Assembly (NCBI GenBank): GCA_007121075.1
Contig: SKMK01000022.1
Location: 1 to 64,000 of the forward strand
DNA length: 64,000 nt
Direction of reading: 5' to 3'
Origin: Syntrophomonadaceae bacterium
GTDB lineage: Bacteria > Bacillota > Dethiobacteria > DTU022
The notes beneath the pieces were generated by a model that did no database searches, had not been told where the DNA came from, and saw only the letters and a list, made by a program, of their open reading frames with translations. The translations under genes were made by a program, and so were the position numbers. Numbering within the stretch: the first letter of the stretch is position 1; every line of letters begins with the position of its first letter. Positions 8,129-15,476 of the stretch are shown one piece after another.

Positions 8129-8839
8129 CTATTCCAGTCTGACCAGCAATCGCCCGCAGTTTTCACAATACACCATCGAGCTCGGATTGTAAAGATGACC
8201 CCGTTGGGCTGAAGAAATAAACACCCGACAGCCTCCGCATATATCATCGACAACCCTGGCCAGGGCTTTGCCCTGGTATTTTTGAGCCAGGACCAAATAT
8301 TTTTCAAGGTATTTCTGATCAATCTTTTCTGCCAGTTCATCTCTTTGGGCCTGCAGCCTCTTAACTTCCCGGTTACATTGATCCAGCTCATCTGCAAGCT
8401 GCTTTTCCTTAATTGCAAGATCTTCCCTGGCCCGGCTAATTTTTTCCCCGAGCTCGCCCAGCTCTTCTTCCAGGGACTCGATTAGTTCCATTGAATTAAT
8501 AATTTTTTCTTCCAGTTGTTTCTTGTTATCAGCCAAATTGTCCAGCCGTCGCTGCATTTGTTCAAGCTCTTTAACATTGCTGACTTTGCCACCGTACATG
8601 TTGTCCTTTAACTCATTGCTGGTTTCAACAATAGATTGTTCTTCAAATTCCATCTGTTTTAACTCTTTACGAGCTGACTTAAGCAGGTTTTCTTTTTCAG
8701 CATAATCATTTTCCAGGTTTTTCAGGCCTTCTTTTGCCTCCTGTACCCCGCTCAGCCCGGGAGCTTCTTCAATTTTTAATTGTAGGCCTTTAATGGAAAG
8801 GTCAAGTTCCTGTAATTCCCAAAGCAGCTTCAATTGCAC
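8129..8839 (-). CDS. Coiled-coil zinc-ribbon protein (CT398/DUF164-like)
   Basis: Protein of 236 residues. About 170 residues of heptad-rich coiled coil are followed by a C-terminal four-cysteine zinc ribbon, with knuckles CGGC and CENC about 25 residues apart. This architecture matches the widespread CT398-type C4 zinc-ribbon family, which is often next to the Nif3-like gene, as here. Biochemical function is not established for the family. Start is GTG (8839), with GAGAGGAG upstream. A perfect hairpin (8865-8892) separates it from the Nif3-like gene, so the two genes may be only partly co-transcribed. Confidence 0.85.
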   Translation of the reverse strand: MQLKLLWELQELDLSIKGLQLKIEEAPGLSGVQEAKEGLKNLENDYAEKENLLKSARKELKQMEFEEQSIVETSNELKDNMYGGKVSNVKELEQMQRRLDNLADNKKQLEEKIINSMELIESLEEELGELGEKISRAREDLAIKEKQLADELDQCNREVKRLQAQRDELAEKIDQKYLEKYLVLAQKYQGKALARVVDDICGGCRVFISSAQRGHLYNPSSMVYCENCGRLLVRLE

Positions 8840-8864
8840 CCCTATACACTCCTCTCGGTTAATG

Positions 8865-8892
8865 AAAAAGGTAGGTGTAAACCTACCTTTTT
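8865..8892 (-). terminator. Strong bidirectional-type terminator hairpin between yqfO and the zinc-ribbon gene
   Basis: AAAAAGGTAGGT (8865-8876) pairs perfectly with 8881-8892 across GTAA, giving A- and T-runs on both strands. It begins 6 bases after the Nif3-like gene stop and ends only about 25 bases before the GTG of the next gene. It may act as an attenuator rather than a complete stop. Confidence 0.75.
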
Positions 8893-8898
8893 AAAAAG

Positions 8899-10017
8899 TT
8901 ATTTCCAGCCCGGGGAAACCGAAGTTTGCAGGTTAACTCCGGTTTCGTACCGATCAGCTTTCAAACGTTCTTCCAGGTATTTGTGGAGATGGATCACTCC
9001 CGGCCACTCGGTTGCATCATGGCCGGCATCAACCAGGGCCAGGCCGTAAGCCTGGGCCAGTTTTAAATCATGGTATCGGAAGTCACCTGAGATGAGGAGT
9101 TCTGCACCCTGCCGGACCACCGGCTCAATCAAAGACCCTCCACTACCTCCACATACTGCCACCCGGTTGAAGCTGCTTTTACCGGCATCCCAGCTGCGCA
9201 GGGATTCCGCCTTTAATGTAACCAGGCATTTATCTAGAATGAATTCCATTGAAATCGGTGGTTCCAGTTCAAACAGCAGGCCAAGGCCTATTTTCTCGCC
9301 CTCCAGGGCCAGCGGGTAAAGATCATAGGCAACTTCTTCATAAGGATGAGCTTCAATCAAGGCCTTAATTACTTCCTTTTTACTGGTCGCCGGAAGAATA
9401 GTTTCCATGCGTATTTCCTCAACTTTTTCGAGCCTGCCCCGGCTGCCGATATAGGGATCGGTACCCTCGCCGGGCATAAACGTTCCTGTTCCCGGCACTT
9501 GAAAAGTACAGTGGCTGTAATTGCCTATCTGGCCTGCCCCCGCCCTGGATACAGCGTCGCGAATATTGTCTTCATGACCGGCCGGTATAAATACCACCAG
9601 TTTTAAAAGTTGTTCACTGCCGGTTACCTCTACCACCCGGCCCTGTTCGGCCGGAAGGCCCAGCGCCTCTGCCAGGCGGTAGTTAACACCCCGGGGAGCA
9701 ATATCATAATTAGTATGGGCACTGAATATGTTCATGCCTTTTCTCAGTGCTTCCGCAGCCAGGTGTCCGGATGGATTGCTTTCATCCAGGGAAGCAATCT
9801 TGTTGTAAAACAAGGGGTGGTGGGTTACCAGCATATCAGCTTCAGACTCTGCGGCTTCCCGGATAGCATCGAAGCCCGGATCAAGGGCGACCAGTATTTT
9901 TTTTACCTCCGCTTCAGGATGGCCGAGCTGGAGTCCGACCGGATCACCGGACATGGCAATTGTGGAAGGAGCAAGCTCTTCCATGTAAGCGGCTACCGTT
10001 TTAACTTTAGCCAGCAT
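8899..10017 (-). CDS. Nif3-like dinuclear metal-centre protein (YqfO type)
   Basis: Protein of 372 residues from ATG 10017, chosen because AAGGGG lies seven bases upstream; the longer frame has no such signal. It has the two Nif3 halves that bind a dinuclear metal site, with HHPLFY and HTNYD in the first half and GDFRYHD and DAGHDATEWPG at the end. A YqfO-type insertion (about 130-230) resembling a PII/CutA-like domain lies between them. Family members are implicated in metal or GTP cyclohydrolase-like chemistry, but their role is unsettled. It follows the aminotransferase gene by 54 bases. Confidence 0.9.
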   Translation of the reverse strand: MLAKVKTVAAYMEELAPSTIAMSGDPVGLQLGHPEAEVKKILVALDPGFDAIREAAESEADMLVTHHPLFYNKIASLDESNPSGHLAAEALRKGMNIFSAHTNYDIAPRGVNYRLAEALGLPAEQGRVVEVTGSEQLLKLVVFIPAGHEDNIRDAVSRAGAGQIGNYSHCTFQVPGTGTFMPGEGTDPYIGSRGRLEKVEEIRMETILPATSKKEVIKALIEAHPYEEVAYDLYPLALEGEKIGLGLLFELEPPISMEFILDKCLVTLKAESLRSWDAGKSSFNRVAVCGGSGGSLIEPVVRQGAELLISGDFRYHDLKLAQAYGLALVDAGHDATEWPGVIHLHKYLEERLKADRYETGVNLQTSVSPGWK

Positions 10018-10071
10018 TTTTACACCCCTTATTGACAATACTTGAGGTAGTCTTTGAGTAACCACCGCCGC

Positions 10072-10947
10072 TTAATCCTGGCGTTTACCGCCATCGTAAC
10101 ATTCAGCTTCGACTTTTTTCCAGAATTCTTCTATTAATTTCTTACAGATCGGTCCGGGAACCGTATCACTAACCGGACGCCCGTCAATTTTCGCCACTGG
10201 CACTATCTCCATACCTGTAGATGTAGTCCACACTTCCGATGCTTTTTCCAAATCATCGAGTTTAAAGGCCGCTTCAGATACTGTAAAATCGTGTTTCTTT
10301 AAAATATCAAGCGCTATCATCCTGGTGATCCCGGATAAAATCAGCTTTGATTCCGGATGGGTCCGGATTATGCCGTCTATAACTGCAAAAATATTGGTCC
10401 GGGTGCCTTCGGTAACTACACCGCCAGGGCGATAAAATATTGCTTCTTCCGCTCCGGCTTCAGCAGCTTGATGCCGGGCTAAAACGTTTGGTAAAAGGTT
10501 GACCGACTTGATATAACAATTCATCCATCTTTCATCAGGCAGGGTTATACATGAAGACGGTTTGATGTCTTCTATGGAGGCCGGAGAGGTAAATTCCCTT
10601 ACATACATCACCATGGAGGGCTTGGTACCTTCGGGCAAAAGGTGATCTCTCTTTGCGCTGCCCCTGGTTAGTTGCATATATAAATAACCGCCCCTGCATT
10701 CGCTTTTCTTTATTAACCCGTTAATTTCTGTTTCAATTTCTTCTATCGAATAGGGAAGTTCAATGTCAATGGCATTGGCGCTGTTTTGCAATCTTTGCAG
10801 GTGAGGGTGCAGGTAAAATGGTTTCCTATTGTAAATCTTAATCACTTCATAAACTCCGTCCCCGAATAGGTACCCTCTGTCTTCCAGGGGAACTTTAGCT
10901 TCGGAAAGATCACATACATAACCATCAATCCATGTCAGGCATTTCAA
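10072..10947 (-). CDS. dat: D-amino-acid aminotransferase (class IV PLP enzyme)
   Basis: Protein of 291 residues of the fold-type IV aminotransferase family. The PLP lysine is K147 in YIKSVNLLPNVLARHQA, a spacing and sequence typical of D-alanine aminotransferase. The motif GGVVTEGTRTNIF supplies the cofactor-site glutamate, and the early DRGYLFGDGVYEV is a family marker. The enzyme interconverts D-alanine and D-glutamate with 2-oxo acids, supplying D-glutamate for peptidoglycan. A branched-chain aminotransferase or aminodeoxychorismate lyase is the main alternative, but the sequence around K147 favours dat. It precedes the Nif3-like gene. Confidence 0.8.
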   Translation of the reverse strand: MKCLTWIDGYVCDLSEAKVPLEDRGYLFGDGVYEVIKIYNRKPFYLHPHLQRLQNSANAIDIELPYSIEEIETEINGLIKKSECRGGYLYMQLTRGSAKRDHLLPEGTKPSMVMYVREFTSPASIEDIKPSSCITLPDERWMNCYIKSVNLLPNVLARHQAAEAGAEEAIFYRPGGVVTEGTRTNIFAVIDGIIRTHPESKLILSGITRMIALDILKKHDFTVSEAAFKLDDLEKASEVWTTSTGMEIVPVAKIDGRPVSDTVPGPICKKLIEEFWKKVEAECYDGGKRQD

Positions 10948-11026
10948 ACCTCATCAGCTCCAATCTTATGGGTGGTTTCTTGCTTTAAGTTAACATAAGC
11001 ACCCTGAAGTGTCTACCGACGAGCAC

Positions 11027-13069
11027 TTACTGCGGCCTGCCGGGGCCCTTCTTTCTTATCCTGTACAGGTAACATCCTCCCAGGGCCAGGGTCAGAAAAA
11101 ATACCAGCGGCCACATGATCAGCGGCATCGACCATACCGGGTTAATCCTGCCGGCAGTGACGGAATAATAGGGGTCGATTTCAGGCAGGCCCGAATCTCC
11201 CACCGAGTGATCGGCGGCATATTCCACCACAGCCTGCCATACTTTAAGTTCCTTATCATTGACATGAACGATCAGTTTCTCAATATCTTCAACTGCGACA
11301 GGGGTGCCGTCCCGGTCTTTTAAAACTACGTCCAGCCGGGGAATCATTTCGCCGACCATCGGCAGGAAAGAAGCGATATAGGCATCTGTAACCAGGCAGT
11401 ACAGTTCTTCGTCTCCTTTTTCAATCGGGACATAAGGACCTTCTCCCGGCACCTGCCGGCCTTTCCCCGTATATTTTTCGGCGTTGACAACTGCCCTGGC
11501 CGTGGGAACCGGGAGGTCTAAAAAAGGCACCGTGAACAAAACAGCGTTATGAGGGTTATAATCATAGCGCAATCCGGAAAACTGGAGGAAATATGTATTG
11601 CCCATTACTTCTTCCATCAAAACCGCTACCTCGAGGATGCGCCTTATTTCATCTCCCGTCAGGTAGGCGGCAACCAGGGGATACCCGGCATGACCATCTT
11701 CTCCCATCCCCAGCCCCACCAGTTCAACCAGATCGTAGAAAGATATTTTACCGTAAGAATGGGGCATGGCGCCCGGCATAATACTGCCCCTGATCACACC
11801 ATTGGCTTGAACGGCAAAATCAGGATCGTGGCCGGTTTTTTCAGCGGTCACCAGGCGCATCGCATCGGCTATAAAATTCCCCATAGGTGTTTCCTGCAGC
11901 GGGGGGTAATCCGGAAGTTTGAAATCGGAAAAAGCAACCGGATCCAGTATATGCTGGAAGCGCTCCTGCGTTTTTTCCTCAATATATTCGTTTAATAAGT
12001 CCGTATAAATCCCGATTGCTTCATCAGCGCCGGGGCGAAGAGGGATCGAGTGATCCAGTTTTTTTAGAAAAGGGGTTTGATCAGGATCGTTGCGGATGCT
12101 TACCGTACCGGAGGACAGGTCAAGGTTCAGTTCGAGATGCCCCACATACTCCAGGTGCGCGCCGGCCTGGACAATGATCGTATCATTTTCAATAACCGGT
12201 TTATCCAGGGCGGTGTGGCAGTGTCCGCCAACGATAACATCGATCCCTGCAACATCGGCAGCCAGGTCCCGATCTTCCTCCACCCCGGAATGGGTAAGAG
12301 CAATGATCAGGTCAGCTCCCTGCTGTTCAAGTGTTTCCACCATCCGGCTGGCCGCTTGATGTTGATCGGTGAATTCAACCGGCTCGTTGGCCGTGGTGAC
12401 TGCAGCGGCATCTTTGCCTATTAACCCAAACAATCCCACCTTCAGGCCGTTGTCAAGGGAGAGAAGGTGGTTTTCACGGTATAACTGGTCCCGGGCCAGG
12501 GGGTGATCGGGGGGCGGCAGGGTATTTGAAGCCAGGACTGCTGTTTCCTGGTGGGCTTCCGGATACCCGGCCTCTTTCAGGTATTCAGCTAAAACATCAG
12601 GACCGTAATCGTATTCATGGTTACCGATTACCACCGCATCATAACCAATCTTTTGTTTTATACTTAATTCAGGCGAATAACCCAGGGGAACCAGCCAGCT
12701 GTAGGCTGTCCCTCCTATAAAATCGCCGCCAGAAAACAATAATACTGGCTCTCCTGCAGCCTCTTTTTTCTGCCTGACCTCCTCAACAACTGTTGCCAGG
12801 CGGGCATATCCGCCAACAGCAGGGTTTTCCCTGTAGGGGTGAAAATCGACGGCCGGGGAATGGGGGATTAAGGCACCGTGTTCATCATTGGTGTAAAGGA
12901 TGGTCAGGTTTACCTTGTTCCCATGATCATGAAGATCTTGATTTGAAGCTCGAGCGCCGCTAGCAGGAATTAAAACAAATAAAATAGAGGTTAATATTAA
13001 GGAGAAAGCTAAAATAATTAATCGGTTCGAACCGGCTGTATACCCTGACACTAAAGCACCCCATCCCAT
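11027..13069 (-). CDS. Membrane-anchored 5'-nucleotidase/metallophosphoesterase (UshA-like)
   Basis: Protein of 680 residues. An N-terminal hydrophobic segment (about 17-40) serves as signal or anchor. The calcineurin-like phosphoesterase domain has the metal motifs TILYTNDEHGAL, GGDFIGG, IGNHEYDYG, THSGVEEDRD and VGGHCHTAL. A 5'-nucleotidase C-terminal domain follows at about 370-610, then a C-terminal membrane span with a basic tail. It probably hydrolyses nucleotides or related phosphoesters outside the membrane. C-terminal anchoring by a span with a positive tail resembles cell-surface nucleotidases, though no LPXTG is seen. An alternative GTG start at 13051 has a better-placed GGATGGGG; the ATG at 13069 is kept. 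Confidence 0.87.
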   Translation of the reverse strand: MGWGALVSGYTAGSNRLIILAFSLILTSILFVLIPASGARASNQDLHDHGNKVNLTILYTNDEHGALIPHSPAVDFHPYRENPAVGGYARLATVVEEVRQKKEAAGEPVLLFSGGDFIGGTAYSWLVPLGYSPELSIKQKIGYDAVVIGNHEYDYGPDVLAEYLKEAGYPEAHQETAVLASNTLPPPDHPLARDQLYRENHLLSLDNGLKVGLFGLIGKDAAAVTTANEPVEFTDQHQAASRMVETLEQQGADLIIALTHSGVEEDRDLAADVAGIDVIVGGHCHTALDKPVIENDTIIVQAGAHLEYVGHLELNLDLSSGTVSIRNDPDQTPFLKKLDHSIPLRPGADEAIGIYTDLLNEYIEEKTQERFQHILDPVAFSDFKLPDYPPLQETPMGNFIADAMRLVTAEKTGHDPDFAVQANGVIRGSIMPGAMPHSYGKISFYDLVELVGLGMGEDGHAGYPLVAAYLTGDEIRRILEVAVLMEEVMGNTYFLQFSGLRYDYNPHNAVLFTVPFLDLPVPTARAVVNAEKYTGKGRQVPGEGPYVPIEKGDEELYCLVTDAYIASFLPMVGEMIPRLDVVLKDRDGTPVAVEDIEKLIVHVNDKELKVWQAVVEYAADHSVGDSGLPEIDPYYSVTAGRINPVWSMPLIMWPLVFFLTLALGGCYLYRIRKKGPGRPQ

Positions 13070-13151
13070 ACCGATAAAACCGGACTTTTATAATCTAATC
13101 TTATCATATCCGGGCCCTCATTAGAATATTTCCGGGGAAATAAAACAGCTG

Positions 13152-13259
13152 ATAAAACCTGGCAGGCATGGAATAATGTTTATTGTATATATCAAATATT
13201 GATACAAGCAAATAATTTTCGGCCTTTTTTTAAGCTTCTAAGAGGTTGCCAGGTTTTAT
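13152..13259. repeat. 13-bp perfect inverted repeat enclosing about 80 bases
   Basis: ATAAAACCTGGCA (13152-13164) is exactly complementary to 13247-13259, with an AT-rich interior. The right arm runs into a T-rich stretch on the plus strand. No target-site duplication is visible. The 420-base gap 13070-13489 holds this element and the hairpin at 13366-13391; I see no gene in it. Confidence 0.5.
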
Positions 13260-13365
13260 TTTTTGTAGAGAACCGATTTGTCAAATGTAACTTGATTTTG
13301 CAAATATGATCACCTGTGCCGGGCAGCATGGCATGTTGATGGAATAACTCCAGGCGTAGGGAGCG

Positions 13366-13391
13366 AAAAACCAGCCGTACCGATGGGCTGC
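13366..13391 (-). terminator. Candidate terminator downstream of flaG
   Basis: On the minus strand CAGCC and GGCTG (13372-13376 with 13386-13390) form a short hairpin followed by G and five T residues (13366-13370). It lies about 100 bases past the flaG stop. A wider pairing of CCAGG with CCTGG around it may extend the structure. Confidence 0.4.
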
Positions 13392-13489
13392 ACCCCTGGT
13401 GTCAAGCGTAAATTTAAGTATTCCTATTTTATTAGCCGGGATTAAAAAAAGCTGAACATAGAGCCTGGCAGCCCCAGATTATAACAACC

Positions 13490-13873
13490 CTACCTTTTTT
13501 CATCCATTAGAATTCCATAAAGCCCCTGGATTCGATTTGCCACTTCAAGGGCCCGTTCAGTAGGTATTTCGTGGACTACTTCCTTGTTTCTAATATCAAC
13601 AACTTCTACCTGCCACAGCTTCGAATCTTTTTTAGCCCTGAATCGCAGTGTAGATCCGTTTTTTTCAGCATTGTCATTCAACTTGCTAATGGCTTTTTCC
13701 ACTTTTTCGTCATAACGGGTGTCTTTTCTATCAGTTTCATCGCTTTGAACGGAGCTTCTATCCCGGCTGACACGGGTATAGGTGGCACTGCTTTCTGGTT
13801 TCTGGATTTCTTTTAAATCAGGTTTTTCTTTAACTTTGTTAAGAAGCAAAGGATCGATGCCATCTATTTTCAT
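13490..13873 (-). CDS. flaG: FlaG-family flagellar protein
   Basis: Protein of 127 residues. The variable, polar N-terminal half is followed by the conserved FlaG core: LRFRAKKDSKLWQVEVVD, then NKEVVHEIPTERALEVANRI. FlaG is a small protein linked to filament length or cap function, usually encoded beside fliD. It lies 41 bases downstream of csrA, so the two are probably co-transcribed. No hook, filament or export genes are in the window, which makes this a detached pair from a flagellar locus. The family call is good; a role in motility is inferred. Confidence 0.8.
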   Translation of the reverse strand: MKIDGIDPLLLNKVKEKPDLKEIQKPESSATYTRVSRDRSSVQSDETDRKDTRYDEKVEKAISKLNDNAEKNGSTLRFRAKKDSKLWQVEVVDIRNKEVVHEIPTERALEVANRIQGLYGILMDEKR

Positions 13874-13914
13874 GGCTCCGAAACCACCTTTAAATACAAA
13901 TTGATTCCTGTCTT

Positions 13915-14211
13915 TTAACGGCCCTGCTCACCGCTTTTTTTTCTTTTACTTTCATTCAGCGCTTTGGCATTCTCCCGTCCGGAATCCGAAGACAAGATAT
14001 CGTTGATCCCACCCGTATATTTCGCCGCCGCTTCAATTGCACGCAGGTTTTCAGCACGGACTTCTTCAAAAGTTTCTTTACGGAGAATCTTAACGTCTTT
14101 TGGAGCTTTTATCCCAATGCGGACTGAATTCCTGTCTATTGACGAAACGATTATTTCTATATCATCGCCAATCATGATACTTTCCTGCGGTTTGCGGGTT
14201 AATACCAGCAT
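13915..14211 (-). CDS. csrA: Carbon storage regulator CsrA
   Basis: Protein of 98 residues beginning [20 protein letters not shown], the exact CsrA start. The ATG at 14211 has AAGGATG about nine bases upstream; the in-frame extension to 14355 is not CsrA-like. The core includes [17 protein letters not shown] and the RNA-binding end of the fold, EEVRAENL. CsrA dimers bind GGA motifs in mRNA leaders and, in Bacillota, restrain flagellin translation with FliW as antagonist; no fliW is seen here. The C-terminal tail of about 35 residues is longer than in most CsrA proteins and is basic and polar. Confidence 0.93.
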   Translation of the reverse strand: MLVLTRKPQESIMIGDDIEIIVSSIDRNSVRIGIKAPKDVKILRKETFEEVRAENLRAIEAAAKYTGGINDILSSDSGRENAKALNESKRKKSGEQGR

Positions 14212-14424
14212 GTTGCTACCATCCTTTGCCAGCCGTAAATATGGCGGGTTTTTTATATTATTAAAAGACAGATTGCTATTTTTATAATAATATAAGAAAT
14301 TAAAGCCAAAAGCAACTCGAAGAAGAAAATTAAACCATGAAATATAAATCTGCAAAAAAGAAGCGGCTCAATCATATTAGAGGGGACAATGTTTTCACAC
14401 CGGAACCAGACTCATAAAAATATG

Positions 14425-14442
14425 CCCGGGATATAACCCGGG
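14425..14442. terminator. CCCGGG hairpin downstream of the membrane HTH gene
   Basis: Two CCCGGG copies separated by six bases form a hairpin. On the minus strand it lies about 70 bases past the HTH gene stop and is followed by CATATTTTTATG. On the plus strand it is followed by GTTTTATT. It may terminate in either direction. Confidence 0.5.
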
Positions 14443-14509
14443 GTTTTATTGATTTTCGTTATAATATTTTTCAGGCTTGAAATCCGCACAATACAATCAA
14501 TTTAACTGT

Positions 14510-15328
14510 TTAAAAACACCTGCCGGCAATCCTGCTTAAACCGCACCTGCCGATTTGGCTTTTACTAAAAAGAAACATTAAACCGGAAACAATAAAAGAG
14601 AACCCTGTAAGCAGCAGATTTATATTACCACCTGTTCTGGGGACTGATTCACCTTCTTCCTCCAGATCTGCTATTACTTGCTCCTTATCCGGCTCCGGTT
14701 CCACCTCAGGTTCTTTGTCCTGTTCCGATTTTTTTTCTGAATTATTTTGTGAAACCAGCACTGGATCTGTTTCTCTTGTGATATCTTCAGGATCGGTTTT
14801 ATCCTGCTCACCTGCAACCTGCTCAACTTCATTGTTTTCCCGGTCTATAAATGGCCCTTCCATTTCCTTTTTCACGGCATCCTGTTTTTCAGATTCTTCC
14901 ACCGGTGAGGCAATCAACCCATCAGGCACATCATGTTCTCCAAAGCTGCCCCAGATCATATAACCCCCAGCAGATAAAAACAGCGCCGCCAGGACTGCCG
15001 CCACACCATAATCCACCAGTTTGCGATCAGTGCCGAATATTCCTCTACCACTCTTGCCGTAACTTCTCTGCAGATAAGCTTTGGCCGTACTTGAATCCGA
15101 CCAGAGGTATTCAAATTCATCAATTATCTCACCGCGGCCCAAATCTAAGGTTGAAGCATATCTGGTCAGGCTTTCGATAACAGCATTCTTGTCCCGGAAG
15201 CTCAAAACATCTTCCCTTTCGAGAGCTTCAGCCTGTTTTCTCTTCAGGCCGGACTTTTTGGCCGCCTCTTTAAGGGAAAACCCCATGGCCATCCTTTTGT
15301 GTCTTAATTTTTCTCCCAGAAAAGGCAT
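14510..15328 (-). CDS. RodZ-like membrane HTH protein with sortase-like C-terminus
   Basis: Protein of 272 residues. Residues 1-65 form an HTH_25/XRE-like helix-turn-helix (GFSLKEAAKKSGLKRKQAEA) as in RodZ. A membrane span lies at about 106-126, followed by a long acidic linker (130-228). The end has VPRTGG (229-234), about 18 hydrophobic residues and a basic tail, the layout of an LPXTG cell-wall sorting signal with V in the first position. RodZ couples MreB to wall synthesis; this protein could bridge cytoplasm and wall. The second hydrophobic stretch may instead be an ordinary span. It is divergent from the HU-FlhG fusion gene 148 bases away. Confidence 0.75.
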   Translation of the reverse strand: MPFLGEKLRHKRMAMGFSLKEAAKKSGLKRKQAEALEREDVLSFRDKNAVIESLTRYASTLDLGRGEIIDEFEYLWSDSSTAKAYLQRSYGKSGRGIFGTDRKLVDYGVAAVLAALFLSAGGYMIWGSFGEHDVPDGLIASPVEESEKQDAVKKEMEGPFIDRENNEVEQVAGEQDKTDPEDITRETDPVLVSQNNSEKKSEQDKEPEVEPEPDKEQVIADLEEEGESVPRTGGNINLLLTGFSFIVSGLMFLFSKSQIGRCGLSRIAGRCF

Positions 15329-15401
15329 ATTTTTATCACCTCAATAAAAATCTCTTATCTGTATATATCTTCGGCATTTGTGCTATTTTATTAACCGGTA
15401 T

Positions 15402-15430
15402 GCAGGAAACATTTAATATTTGTGGAAATA
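15402..15430 (+). promoter_or_regulatory. Candidate sigma-H-type promoter for the HU-FlhG fusion
   Basis: GCAGGAAAC (15402-15410) and GTGGAAATA (15422-15430) are 11 bases apart. They fit the SigH pattern RNAGGAWWW-N11/12-RNNGAATWW with one mismatch in each box. The predicted start lies about 40 bases before the ATG at 15477. Confidence 0.35.
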
Positions 15431-15476
15431 ATACATCACTTAAAACAATATTTATAGCGCAGGAGAAATTTTTCTT

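Noticed and set aside
13320-13410. Possible riboswitch (c-di-GMP or fluoride type) in the gap after flaG
   Set aside because: I compared both strands with the core motifs of these classes and found no match; a short hairpin with T-run explains the part I can read.
14212-14355. N-terminal extension of csrA with hydrophobic residues
   Set aside because: CsrA proteins start at MLVLTRK; the extension is AT-rich leader sequence.
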